A stretch of DNA of 64,000 bases from SLRI01 sp964402505 (GTDB lineage: Bacteria; Pseudomonadota; Alphaproteobacteria; Geminicoccales; Geminicoccaceae). The stretch is taken from positions 13,451-77,450 of the forward strand of contig CAYOCP010000022.1 of NCBI GenBank assembly GCA_964402505.1, given 5' to 3'. Below are positions 51,166-59,623 of the stretch, piece by piece. Position numbers and translations under genes: made by a program. Below the pieces are notes generated by a model, which was not told the origin of the DNA, searched no databases, and was given only the letters and a program-made list of their open reading frames with translations. How positions within the stretch are numbered: the stretch's first letter is position 1; the number at the start of each line of letters is the position of its first letter.

Positions 51166-52620
51166 CTACTCCATCGCCTTGACGATCTCCTCCGTCATCT
51201 TCTTGGCGTCGCCGAACAGCATCATGGTGTTGGGCGTGTAGAAGAGCGTGTTCTCGATGCCGGCATAGCCCGCCGCCATCGAGCGCTTGACGAAGAAGAC
51301 CGCCTTGGCCTTGTCGACGTCGAGCACCGGCATGCCGAAGATCGGGCTCTGCGGGTCGTTCTTGGCGGCCGGGTTGGTGATGTCGTTGGCGCCGATGACG
51401 TAGGCCACGTCCGCCTGCTGGAAGTCGCTGTTGATGTCCTCCATCTCGAAGACGACGTCGTAGGGGATGTTGGCCTCGGCGAGCAGCACGTTCATGTGGC
51501 CGGGCATTCTGCCCGCCACCGGGTGGATGGCGAAGCGCACCTCCACACCCTTGCGGGTCAGCATGTCGTAGAGCTCGCGCACCGCGTGCTGCGCCTGCGC
51601 CACCGCCATGCCGTAGCCCGGCACGATGATCACCGACTGCGCGTTCTCCATGATGAACGAGGCATCGTCGGCCGAGCCCGCCTTGACCGTCTTGTCGCCG
51701 TCATCGGCCGCGACCGCTCCGGTCTCGCCGAAGCCGCCGAGAATGACCGAGACGAAGGAGCGGTTCATCGCCTTGCACATGATGTAGGAGAGGATGGCAC
51801 CCGAGCTGCCGACGAGGGCACCGGTGATGATCAGCATCGGGTTCTGCAAGGTGAAGCCGATGCCCGCCGCGGCCCAGCCCGAATACGAGTTGAGCATCGA
51901 GATCACGACCGGCATGTCGGCGCCACCGATCGGGATGATCAGGAGCACGCCCAGCGCCAGGGCCAAAAGCGTCATCAGGAAGAAGGCGAAGCCGCTCTCG
52001 GCACCGATGAAGAGCGCGAGCAGCAGGAGGGTGACGACACCGACGGCACCGTTGATCACGTGCCGGTGCGGCAGGGTGATGGGCTTGCTGCTCATGGTCT
52101 TGGCGACCGGCCCCTTGAGCGGGCCCAGCGCATTCTCGATCCTGGGCGGCAGCTTCGCCTGCAGCTTGCCGAAGGCGATGATCGAGCCGGTGAAGGTGAT
52201 GGCGCCGATGATGGTGCCGAGCCCCATCTCGAAGAGCGAGAGCGTGCGGATCGAGCCGTCCGGCTCGACCAGGCCGAAATCGACGGGATTGAGGAAGGCC
52301 GCCGCCGCCACCAGCACCGCCGCGAGGCCGACCAGCGAGTGGAAGCCGGCGATGAGCTGCGGCATCGCCGTCATCTCGATCTTCTTGGCGATGACCCAGC
52401 CGACGGCGCCGCCGGCGCCGAGCCCGATGACGATCAGGAGATAGGCGAGGAACGACGGGGCCGGCAGCACCAGGAGCGAGACCAGGATGGCCAGCACCAT
52501 GCCGCCCATGCCGTAGCGCAGGCCGGCCTGCGAGCTCGCCGGATGCGAGAGGCCGCGCAGCGCCAGGATGAAGCAGACGGCGGCGACGAGATAGCCGATG
52601 GCGGCGAGATTCATGCTCAT
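51166..52620 (-). CDS. pntB: NAD(P) transhydrogenase subunit beta
   Basis: A 484-residue subunit of the proton-translocating transhydrogenase, which drives NADPH formation from NADH and NADP+ with proton inflow. The N-terminal 270 residues hold about nine membrane helices (GYLVAAVCFILALRGLSHPA; FHSLVGLAAVLVAAAAF). The C-terminal NADP-binding domain III has SVIIVPGYGMAVAQAQHAVR, HPVAGRMPGHMNVLLAEANI and VIGANDITNPAAKNDPQSPI, all family hallmarks. The ATG lies 19 bases after the PntAB stop. Confidence 0.98.
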   Translation of the reverse strand: MSMNLAAIGYLVAAVCFILALRGLSHPASSQAGLRYGMGGMVLAILVSLLVLPAPSFLAYLLIVIGLGAGGAVGWVIAKKIEMTAMPQLIAGFHSLVGLAAVLVAAAAFLNPVDFGLVEPDGSIRTLSLFEMGLGTIIGAITFTGSIIAFGKLQAKLPPRIENALGPLKGPVAKTMSSKPITLPHRHVINGAVGVVTLLLLALFIGAESGFAFFLMTLLALALGVLLIIPIGGADMPVVISMLNSYSGWAAAGIGFTLQNPMLIITGALVGSSGAILSYIMCKAMNRSFVSVILGGFGETGAVAADDGDKTVKAGSADDASFIMENAQSVIIVPGYGMAVAQAQHAVRELYDMLTRKGVEVRFAIHPVAGRMPGHMNVLLAEANIPYDVVFEMEDINSDFQQADVAYVIGANDITNPAAKNDPQSPIFGMPVLDVDKAKAVFFVKRSMAAGYAGIENTLFYTPNTMMLFGDAKKMTEEIVKAME

Positions 52621-52639
52621 GGCCGTTTCTCCTGCCGCC

Positions 52640-52927
52640 TCAGCCGCGCTTCTTGAACATGGCGAGCATGCGCTGCGTCACGGCGAAGCCGCCGAAGATG
52701 TTGACCGCCGCGAGCAGCACCGCGATGAAGCCGAGCACCGTCGCGAACCCCGAGGCGGCACCCACCGCGATCAGGGCACCGACGATGATCACCGAGCTGA
52801 TCGCATTGGTGACCGACATGAGCGGCGTGTGCAGGGCCGGCGTCACCGACCAGACGACGTAGTAGCCCACGAAGACGGCGAGCACGAAGACGATGAGGTC
52901 GAAGACCCCGGGATCGATGGCTTCCAT
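52640..52927 (-). CDS. pntAB: NAD(P) transhydrogenase subunit alpha 2
   Basis: A 95-residue membrane subunit with three helices (DLIVFVLAVFVGYYVVWSVT; SVIIVGALIAVGAASGFATV; VLGFIAVLLAAVNIFGGFAV). It corresponds to the C-terminal part of E. coli PntA; splitting of PntA into two proteins is normal for alphaproteobacteria such as Rhodospirillum. TPALHTPLMSVTNAISS is the conserved loop. Gaps of 15 and 19 bases link it to its neighbours. Confidence 0.97.
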   Translation of the reverse strand: MEAIDPGVFDLIVFVLAVFVGYYVVWSVTPALHTPLMSVTNAISSVIIVGALIAVGAASGFATVLGFIAVLLAAVNIFGGFAVTQRMLAMFKKRG

Positions 52928-52942
52928 GACGCGATCTCCCGC

Positions 52943-54064
52943 TCAGGCGGACTGCAGGTTGGGGTGCACGATCGACCCGCCCTTCGTTATCAGGGACCCC
53001 TTGACGAGGTCGTCGGCCTCGTTGACCGCGAAGGCCTTCGCCTCCTTGTCGATCAGGAGCATGACGAAGTTCATGAGGTTCTTGGCGTAGAGAATCGAGG
53101 AGGCCGGCGCCAGCCGGGACGGCAGGTTCCTGGTCCCGACCACGAGGACACCGTTTTCCGTCGTCACCGTCTCGCCGGCCTGGCTGCCCTCGACATTGCC
53201 GCCCGTCTCGGCCGCGAGGTCCATGACGACCGAGCCCGCCTTCATCGAGCCGACCATGGCGGCGGTGACGATCCGGGGCGCCTTCCTTCCCGGGATCTGC
53301 GCCGTGGTCACCACGATGTCCTGGCTCTTCATGTGCTCGGCCACCATCTCGGCCTGCTTCTTCTGCTCCTCCGGCGTGAGCGCGCGCGCGTAGCCGCCGG
53401 AGGTGGCGCCGTCGTCCGGGATGAAGCCCACGAACTTGGCGCCCAGGCTCTCGATCTCCTGCCGTGCCGCCGGGCGAACGTCGGTCGCGGTCACGACCGC
53501 CCCCATCCGCCGCGCCGTGGCGATCGCCTGCAGCCCCGCCACGCCGGCGCCGACGACGAAGAACTTGGCCGGCGTCACGGTGCCGGCCGCGGTCATCATC
53601 ATCGGCATGCAGCGCGGGTAGATGGCCATGGCGTCGACGACGATCTTGTAGCCGGCGAGATTGGCCTGGCTCGAGAGAATGTCCATCGCCTGGGCCCGCG
53701 TGGTGCGCGGCAGGAGCTCGAGCGCGAAGGCCGTCACCCCCCTTTTCGCGTAAGCCTCGACCTGCTCCCGGTTCGGGTAGGGATCGAGGGCACCGACCAG
53801 GATCTGCCCCTCCTTCAACCGGTCCGTCTCGGCCTCGGTCGGCCGCTGCACCTTGAGCAGGAGCTCGGCATCGAGGACCGCATCGAGATCGGCGATCGAA
53901 GCGCCGGCATTGCGGTAGGCCTCGTCGGCGATCGCGGCACCCAGTCCCGCCCCGGCCTCGACCAGAACCTCGACGCCGGCCTGGGTCAGCCTCTTCACGG
54001 TCTCGGGCGACGCCGCGACGCGAAGCTCGCCCGGCTGCTGCTCCTTTGGGACTCCAATCCTCAT
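52943..54064 (-). CDS. pntAA: NAD(P) transhydrogenase subunit alpha 1
   Basis: A 373-residue soluble NAD(H)-binding subunit (domain I), first gene of the pnt operon. It starts MRIGVPKEQQPGELRVAASP, like alanine dehydrogenase, with the NAD fold VVGAGVAGLQAIATARRMGA and the mobile-loop region ILVVGTRNLPSRLAPASSIL-type (here GVLVVGTRNLPSRLAPASSI). It docks on the PntAB/PntB membrane pair. The 169 bases upstream, shared with the divergent GGDEF-EAL gene, must hold both promoters. Confidence 0.97.
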   Translation of the reverse strand: MRIGVPKEQQPGELRVAASPETVKRLTQAGVEVLVEAGAGLGAAIADEAYRNAGASIADLDAVLDAELLLKVQRPTEAETDRLKEGQILVGALDPYPNREQVEAYAKRGVTAFALELLPRTTRAQAMDILSSQANLAGYKIVVDAMAIYPRCMPMMMTAAGTVTPAKFFVVGAGVAGLQAIATARRMGAVVTATDVRPAARQEIESLGAKFVGFIPDDGATSGGYARALTPEEQKKQAEMVAEHMKSQDIVVTTAQIPGRKAPRIVTAAMVGSMKAGSVVMDLAAETGGNVEGSQAGETVTTENGVLVVGTRNLPSRLAPASSILYAKNLMNFVMLLIDKEAKAFAVNEADDLVKGSLITKGGSIVHPNLQSA

Positions 54065-54233
54065 GGCTGGCTGCCGCCTCCCTCCACCTTGCGACCGCGT
54101 TGATAGGCAATCACGGCGCTGGGCGCAATGCGGGCCCTTCGATTGCGTCAGAATTGAGAGTCGTCGCGGAACTCTCTACCTTCGGCCCTCTCGAGCGGCC
54201 GCGACCGGCTGACCGCCTAGTGGGGACGACGCC

Positions 54234-56240
54234 TTGGATCGAGACGCAGTCGCGCCCATTCCCGCCGATCCGCCGCCCACCGCCGAGGCCGTGCTGCTTC
54301 GGCAGCTGCAGGGCCAGCAGACCTCGCTCGCCATTATCAACGTCCTCGTCGCCCTGGTTTTCACCGGCGTCGCGGTGCTGCATGCGCCGGACCTGCCGGT
54401 GCTGCCCTGGCTCGGCTACATGCTCCTCGTCCAGGCGGTCCGCCCGCTCGCCACCGGCGGCGGCAGGCGGCTCGGCCTCAGGCTGACGCTCTTCTCCTTC
54501 CTCACCGGCCTCGGCTGGGGGGCCATGGGCTGGCTCTTCGGCGGTCAGGGCGTGGTGGTCCTCGACGCGGTCGTGGCCTTCGTCTTGGCCGGCATGAGCG
54601 CCGGTGCCATCACCGCATTGCCGGGGCACCCGCCGGCCTTCAGCACCTTCCTCCTCGCGACCCTGCTCCCCTTCGCCTTCAGGCTCGCCCTCGATCCGGC
54701 ACCCCACACCGATGTCATGGCGCTCCTGACCGTGCTCTACGCCATCGGCATCGCCTATCTCGGCCACCATTTCTGGCGCAGCCAGATCGCCAATGCGGGC
54801 CTCCTGATGCGGAACGAGGCCCTGGTCGAATCCCTGCGGCAGGCGGGCCAGCAGCAGGAGGCGCGGGTGATCGACCGCACGCGGCAGCTCGCCGAGGCCA
54901 ATGCCCGGATGGCGGGCGAGATCAGGAAGCGGCGGCGCTCGGAGGCGCAGGTCCGCCACCTCCTGCACCACGACCCCTTGACCAACCTGCCGAACCGGCT
55001 CGTCTTCGCCGACCGGCTGGAGACGGCGCTGCGCCGGGCGCGGCGCGGCCGCTCGCTGGTCGCCGTGGCGCTGCTCGACATCGACCGCTTCAAGACCATC
55101 AACGACACCCTCGGCCACATCATGGCCGACCTCCTGCTGCGCGCCCTCGCGAGCCGCCTCGCCGGCTCCTGCCGCGCCAGCGACACCATCGCCCGGATGG
55201 GCGGCGACGAGTTCGCGGCCATCTTCCCGGACATCCGCAACGCCGCCGATGCCGAGACGCTGGCGGCCAAGCTGGTCGAGCAGATGCGCGAGCCCTTCCG
55301 CATCGAGGGTGCGGAGATCGCCGTCTCGGTGAGCATCGGCGTCGCCCTCTTTCCGACCCACGGCGAGGACGCGGCCACGCTGCTCACCGGCGCCGACCTC
55401 GCCCTCTACGACGCCAAGCAGAAGGGCCGGGGCCAGTTCCGCATGCTCTCCGCCGAGATGCTGGAGCTCGCCCGCGGCCGCCGCCAGATCGAGAGCGAGC
55501 TCGAAGGCGCCGCCGGTCGCGGCGAGCTCAGGCTGCTCTACCAGCCGCAGACCTCGATCAGCCGCAACCGCATCGTCGGCGCCGAGGCGCTGGTGCGCTG
55601 GCTGCATCCGGTCCACGGCCTGCTCTCGCCCGGCAGCTTCATCCCGGCCGCCGAATCCTCGGGCCTGATCCGCGAGATCGACCACTGGGTGCTGGCCACC
55701 GCCTGCCGCGCCGCCCGGAGCTGGCAGTCCTTCGGCCACCCGGTCCGCGTCGCCGTCAACCTCTCGCCCATCGAGTTCCGCCAGCCCGGCCTCGCCAGCC
55801 GCATCGAGCAGCACCTGAAGGCCGCCGGGCTCCCCCCCGGCCTGCTCGAGATCGAGATCACCGAGAGCGCCTATCTCGACCGCGAGACCACCTCCGTCGA
55901 GGAGCAGCTCGGCGACATCAGGAAGCTCGGCGTGCGCATCGCCATCGACGATTTCGGCACGGGCTACGCCTCGCTCGCCTATCTGCGCTGGCTGCCGATC
56001 GACGTCATCAAGATCGACCGCAGCTTCGTCTCCGGCATCGCCACGAGCCGCCACGACGCCGCCATCGTCGCCAGCACCGTCTCGCTCGCCGACACCCTCG
56101 GCAAGACCGTGATCGCCGAGGGCGTGGAGACCCGGCTGCAGGCCGGCATCCTCCAGCGGCTGGGCTGCGACCGGCTGCAGGGCTATCTCATGGGCCGTCC
56201 GGCCGGCATCCGCCAGCTCCGCCGCCGGCTGGCCGCCTGA
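54234..56240 (+). CDS. Membrane-bound GGDEF-EAL protein (cyclic di-GMP turnover)
   Basis: A 668-residue signalling protein. Residues about 30-190 hold five or six membrane helices (LAIINVLVALVFTGVAVLHA and following). A coiled-coil linker (EARVIDRTRQLAEANARMAG) leads to a GGDEF domain with intact MGGDEF (G323-F327) and an EAL domain with intact AEALVRW (E451-L453), LEIEITES, IDDFGTGYASL and VIAEGVE. Both synthesis and breakdown of cyclic di-GMP are therefore possible; the intact EAL motifs favour phosphodiesterase activity. The start is TTG 54234 after a weak GGGGA site; no upstream ATG is in frame. The N-terminal segment may sense an unknown signal. Confidence 0.93.
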   Translation: MDRDAVAPIPADPPPTAEAVLLRQLQGQQTSLAIINVLVALVFTGVAVLHAPDLPVLPWLGYMLLVQAVRPLATGGGRRLGLRLTLFSFLTGLGWGAMGWLFGGQGVVVLDAVVAFVLAGMSAGAITALPGHPPAFSTFLLATLLPFAFRLALDPAPHTDVMALLTVLYAIGIAYLGHHFWRSQIANAGLLMRNEALVESLRQAGQQQEARVIDRTRQLAEANARMAGEIRKRRRSEAQVRHLLHHDPLTNLPNRLVFADRLETALRRARRGRSLVAVALLDIDRFKTINDTLGHIMADLLLRALASRLAGSCRASDTIARMGGDEFAAIFPDIRNAADAETLAAKLVEQMREPFRIEGAEIAVSVSIGVALFPTHGEDAATLLTGADLALYDAKQKGRGQFRMLSAEMLELARGRRQIESELEGAAGRGELRLLYQPQTSISRNRIVGAEALVRWLHPVHGLLSPGSFIPAAESSGLIREIDHWVLATACRAARSWQSFGHPVRVAVNLSPIEFRQPGLASRIEQHLKAAGLPPGLLEIEITESAYLDRETTSVEEQLGDIRKLGVRIAIDDFGTGYASLAYLRWLPIDVIKIDRSFVSGIATSRHDAAIVASTVSLADTLGKTVIAEGVETRLQAGILQRLGCDRLQGYLMGRPAGIRQLRRRLAA

Positions 56241-56260
56241 GAGGGAATGGAGAAGAGCGC

Positions 56261-57619
56261 ATGTGGCACCTCGGAACATTGGCGGTTCTCGCTGCTCTGG
56301 CGACACTGCCCGCCGGCGCCGGCACCATCGAGGGGACCGCCCTTGCCGAAGCGCCTCACGTCCTGCCGCCCGAGGCCGTGCTCGAGGCCGTGCTCGAGGA
56401 CATCTCGCGCGCCGACGCCCCCGCCCTCGTCCTCGGCCGCGCCCGCGTCGCACCGGCGGGCCCCTTCCCCATCCCCTTCGTCATCACCTTCGCCGACGAC
56501 GCCATCGACGCGCGCCTGACCTACGGCGTGCGGGGCCGGATCATCGAAGGCGACCGGCTCACCTTCACCACGACCGAGGTCTTTCCCGTGCTCACAGGAG
56601 GTTATGGCCGAAAGGTGACGCTCCGCCTCGATCCCGTGGCCGGCGCAGCGGCGGCGACATCGGCCGATCCCCTGCCAGGGAGCTTCACCGGCACCCTGCC
56701 CTGCGCCGACTGCCCCGGCATCGACTGGCAGCTCGACCTGCTGGCCGACGGCAGCTACCAGCTCCGCCGCACCTACCAGGACCGGCCTCCCGGCAACGCC
56801 CTCGAAGCCATCGGCCGCTGGGCGCGCGGCAGCGACCGGCGGAGCCTGGTCCTCGTGGGCAGCCAGGACGAGCCGATCGCCCTCGAGATCCGCGATCACG
56901 ACACGCTCCGGCTCATGGACCGCAACGGACGGCCGATCCGCTCCACCCTGCCTTACGACCTCACCCGCGCCGCCATCCCCCCGCTCGAGCCCGAGCTCAC
57001 CATGAGCGGCATGTACCGCTATCTCGCCGATGCCGGCCGCTTCACCGAATGCCTGACCGGCCGCAGCCTCCCGGTCGCCACGCTGGCCGACAACGCCGCG
57101 CTCGAGCGCGCCTATCTCGAAGCTCGGGTCGAGCCCGGCGCACCGCTCCTCGCCACGGTCAGGGGCCGCATCGCCCGCCTGCCGCCGATGGAGGGCGCCG
57201 GCACCGTGCCGCAGCTCGAGCCTTTGACGTTCATCCGCATCGACCGGGACGCCACCTGCGAGCCCCTTTTCACCGAGGCGCCGCTCGAGGGCACCCATTG
57301 GCGCCTCGTCCGGCTCGGCGACGCGGCGATCCGGCCCGCCGACCGGCGCGAGCCGCCCGGCATCACCCTCGATTCCGCGACCGGGCGCTTCGCCGGCTCC
57401 GGCGGCTGCAACCGGCTCATGGGCGGCTACACCCTGAAGGGCGATACCATCGCCTTCGCCGCCATCGCCGGCACCATGATGTACTGCGAAGGCCTGATGG
57501 AGACGGAAGCGGGCCTGATAGCGGCACTCGAGGCGGCACGGGGCTGGCGCGTGCTCGGCCGCGAGCTCGACCTTCGAGACGACAAAGGCACGACCGTCGC
57601 CCGCTTCGTCGCCGACTGA
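56261..57619 (+). CDS. Three-domain lipoprotein-like protein: YbaY, NlpE and META
   Basis: A 452-residue exported protein. Signal peptide MWHLGTLAVLAALATLPAGA without a clear lipobox. Residues about 22-125 match the YbaY domain (GTALAEAPHVLPPEAVLEAV, ARVAPAGPFPIPFVITF). Residues about 137-240 match NlpE (SFTGTLPCADCPGIDWQLDL) with the CADC pair at C148/C151. The last 110 residues match the META/HslJ domain (FAGSGGCNRLMGGYTLKGDT, IAGTMMYCEGLMETEAGLIA). Each domain is usually a separate envelope lipoprotein, linked in E. coli to envelope stress sensing (NlpE) or to novobiocin/heat resistance (HslJ). The gene begins 20 bases after the GGDEF-EAL stop. Confidence 0.85.
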   Translation: MWHLGTLAVLAALATLPAGAGTIEGTALAEAPHVLPPEAVLEAVLEDISRADAPALVLGRARVAPAGPFPIPFVITFADDAIDARLTYGVRGRIIEGDRLTFTTTEVFPVLTGGYGRKVTLRLDPVAGAAAATSADPLPGSFTGTLPCADCPGIDWQLDLLADGSYQLRRTYQDRPPGNALEAIGRWARGSDRRSLVLVGSQDEPIALEIRDHDTLRLMDRNGRPIRSTLPYDLTRAAIPPLEPELTMSGMYRYLADAGRFTECLTGRSLPVATLADNAALERAYLEARVEPGAPLLATVRGRIARLPPMEGAGTVPQLEPLTFIRIDRDATCEPLFTEAPLEGTHWRLVRLGDAAIRPADRREPPGITLDSATGRFAGSGGCNRLMGGYTLKGDTIAFAAIAGTMMYCEGLMETEAGLIAALEAARGWRVLGRELDLRDDKGTTVARFVAD

Positions 57620-57691
57620 GAGCCGCCCCCTCGCCCCGCGGGCCCCGCCGCCCCATCTCGTACGAATCGGGGTCGCGCCAGGGGAGGTGAC

Positions 57692-58276
57692 ATGCGCCGC
57701 AACACCGAGGATCGCTGGGGCAGCGTCAGCATCGGCCTGCACTGGCTCGTGGCCGGGCTGATCCTCCTGGTGCAGGTCCCTGCCGGCCTCGTCATGCTGC
57801 GGGTCGACCAGGGCCTCCTGCAGAACACGCTCTTCACGCTCCACAAGAACATGGGGCTGATCATCCTCGCCCTGGTCCTCTTCCGCCTCGCCTGGCGCCT
57901 CGCCAATCCGGTGCCGAAGCTGCCCGCCGACCTCCCCGCCCTGCAGGCGCGGATCGCCCGGCTGACCCACGGGCTCCTCTACGCCCTCCTCGTCCTCCTG
58001 CCGGTCAGCGGCTTCCTCTACACCGCCTTCGGTGGCTTTCCCGTGCCCTTCCTCCTGCTCGTCGATCTCGGAGCGCTGCTGCCGAAGAACGAGACCCAGG
58101 CCGCCATCTGGAAGGCCGTCCATCTGGGCTCCATCGCCGCGCTCGCCCTCGTCCTGACCCTCCATGTCCTGGGGGCCCTGCAGCACGCGCTCGTCCGTCG
58201 GGACGAGGTCCTCTGGCGGATGCTCGGCCGCAACCGGGCGGCGAAGCGGGGAACCCTGTCCCATCCCGGCCGTTGA
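57692..58276 (+). CDS. Cytochrome b561
   Basis: A 194-residue di-heme membrane cytochrome of the bacterial b561 family. Four helices carry the heme His ligands: SIGLHWLVAGLILLV, LFTLHKNMGLIILALVLF, LTHGLLYALLVLLPVSGFLY and IAALALVLTLHVLGALQHAL. It probably passes electrons from ubiquinol to oxygen or another acceptor, as CybB does with superoxide (family knowledge). GGGGAGG precedes the ATG. It lies 72 bases after the three-domain lipoprotein gene, with no terminator seen between. Confidence 0.94.
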   Translation: MRRNTEDRWGSVSIGLHWLVAGLILLVQVPAGLVMLRVDQGLLQNTLFTLHKNMGLIILALVLFRLAWRLANPVPKLPADLPALQARIARLTHGLLYALLVLLPVSGFLYTAFGGFPVPFLLLVDLGALLPKNETQAAIWKAVHLGSIAALALVLTLHVLGALQHALVRRDEVLWRMLGRNRAAKRGTLSHPGR

Positions 58277-58311
58277 TCCGCGTCACCCCATTTCATCCGG
58301 AGGCGCCGAAC

Positions 58312-58386
58312 ATGAACGGTATCATCTATCTCGTCGGACTCGTGGTCGTCATCCTGGCCATCCTGTCGCTGCTCGGCCTGCGGTGA
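58312..58386 (+). CDS. Single-helix membrane peptide (24 aa)
   Basis: ATG 58312 follows a strong GGAGG site eight bases upstream. The 24-residue product MNGIIYLVGLVVVIL... is one hydrophobic helix ending LGLR. I know similar very short conserved proteins ending in FLGLR in many alphaproteobacteria, with no known function. It lies 39 bases before the next membrane-protein gene. Confidence 0.8.
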   Translation: MNGIIYLVGLVVVILAILSLLGLR

Positions 58387-58425
58387 ACGGAAAGACAAAG
58401 AACACCGCTCATTCTGGAGAATGCC

Positions 58426-59352
58426 ATGACGCCCGCCAATGAAGCCGCGGCCGCGAGGCCGCCCGCCGTCGTCACGCCCGATGGCCCCGCCACGGGCTCC
58501 TACGTCGAATGGGGTGCCGTGATCGCCGGTGCCGTGGTCGCGGCCGCCCTCTCGCTCGTCCTCCTGACCTTCGGCTCCGCCCTCGGGCTCGGCCTCGCCT
58601 CGTTCGATTCGACCGAGGGTCTCTCGCCCACCTGGCTCGCCATCGCCGCCGCCATCTGGCTGCTCTGGGTGCAGATCTCCAGTTTCATGGCGGGCGGCTA
58701 CCTCGCCGGCCGGCTGCGGCGGCCCGTTCGCGATGCCGGCCCCGACGAGATCGACATGCGGGACGGCAGCCACGGCCTCCTGGTCTGGGGCATCGGCACG
58801 CTGATCGGCGCCTTCATGCTGACCAGCGGCCTCATGGGTGTCGCCCGCACCACGGCCGAGGTGACGGGTCAGGTCGCGAGCACGGCCGTCGAGGCCGCCG
58901 GCAACGCCGCCGGCGAGGCCGCGGACGGGGGCTCGTCCCTGACCGGCTACCTGACCGACACGCTGTTCCGCGACCAGAGCGCCGAGACGACCGCGCAGGA
59001 CCCGGCCCGGGCCCGCGCCGAGGCCGGCCGGATCGTCGCCCGGGCCCTGGCCCAGGGCGAGCTTCCCGCCGACGACAGGGCGAGGCTGGTGGAGATCGTC
59101 GCCAACCAGACCGGCATGGAGCCTTCACAGGTCGAGGCGCGGGTCGCCGATCTGGAGGCGCGCCTGCAGCAGCAGAAGGAGGCGGCCGTGGAGGCGGCCG
59201 AAACCGCACGGCAATGGAGCGTGGTCGCGGCCTTCATCACCGCCGCCACCATGCTGATCAGTGCCGCCGCGGCCTATTGGGCGGCCACCATGGGCGGCGA
59301 CCACCGCGACAACGCCTTCGTCAGCACCTTCTGGCGCCGCGCCCGCCCCTGA
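58426..59352 (+). CDS. PhnA-like membrane protein, function unknown
   Basis: A 308-residue protein. Residues about 27-150 hold two helical hairpins (GAVIAGAVVAAALSLVLLTF; LLVWGIGTLIGAFMLTSGLM). The middle is a long soluble Ala/Gln-rich helical region (about 160-260, VADLEARLQQQKEAAVEAAE) and the C-terminus has one more helix (VVAAFITAATMLISAAAAYW). The YVEWGAVIAGA start is shared by a family often labelled PhnA-like; there is no evidence that it acts on phosphonates. GGAGAATGCC precedes its ATG. It is flanked by two tiny membrane peptides. Confidence 0.82.
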   Translation: MTPANEAAAARPPAVVTPDGPATGSYVEWGAVIAGAVVAAALSLVLLTFGSALGLGLASFDSTEGLSPTWLAIAAAIWLLWVQISSFMAGGYLAGRLRRPVRDAGPDEIDMRDGSHGLLVWGIGTLIGAFMLTSGLMGVARTTAEVTGQVASTAVEAAGNAAGEAADGGSSLTGYLTDTLFRDQSAETTAQDPARARAEAGRIVARALAQGELPADDRARLVEIVANQTGMEPSQVEARVADLEARLQQQKEAAVEAAETARQWSVVAAFITAATMLISAAAAYWAATMGGDHRDNAFVSTFWRRARP

Positions 59353-59401
59353 GCCAGCCCTGCGCCCCGCCAACGCCACCGCCAACGCAAAGGAAGCCGC
59401 C

Positions 59402-59473
59402 ATGCCCTTTCTGATCCTCTGGCTCCTCGGGATGCCGCTCACCCTGGTCATCATCCTGGCGATCCTGCTCTGA
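59402..59473 (+). CDS. Single-helix membrane peptide (23 aa)
   Basis: ATG 59402 is preceded by AAAGGAAGCCGCC. The product MPFLILWLLGMPLTLVIILA plus three residues is one continuous membrane helix. It lies 49 bases after the PhnA-like gene and just before the REP-like element. It is short enough to be missed by gene finders, but the ribosome site and codon use support it. Confidence 0.72.
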   Translation: MPFLILWLLGMPLTLVIILAILL

Positions 59474-59493
59474 CCGCCTTCGCGGGGCGCGAC

Positions 59494-59543
59494 GGCTAAA
59501 GGGGTCAGGACTCTTTTAGGGAACCTGAATGGGTCCTGACCCC
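59494..59543. repeat. Imperfect REP-like palindrome
   Basis: GCTAAAGGGGTCAGGACTCT at 59494 and nine more bases (to 59522) equal 63841-63869. GGGGTCAGGAC (59501-59511) pairs with GTCCTGACCCC (59533-59543); the remainder of the right arm has decayed. The rest of the gap to 59623 shows nothing else. It may also end the upstream operon. Confidence 0.75.
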
Positions 59544-59623
59544 ATAAGCGCTGTAATCGGCCACGGCGCAGCCTGCCGCTGCCTTGCCGGTTCGCCCTCT
59601 CTCGCGGCCAGGTGCCGCCTCGC

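Noticed and set aside
54111..58264. Large minus-strand frames opposite the GGDEF-EAL, lipoprotein and cytochrome genes
   Set aside because: They lack domains and are antisense to genes with complete motif sets.
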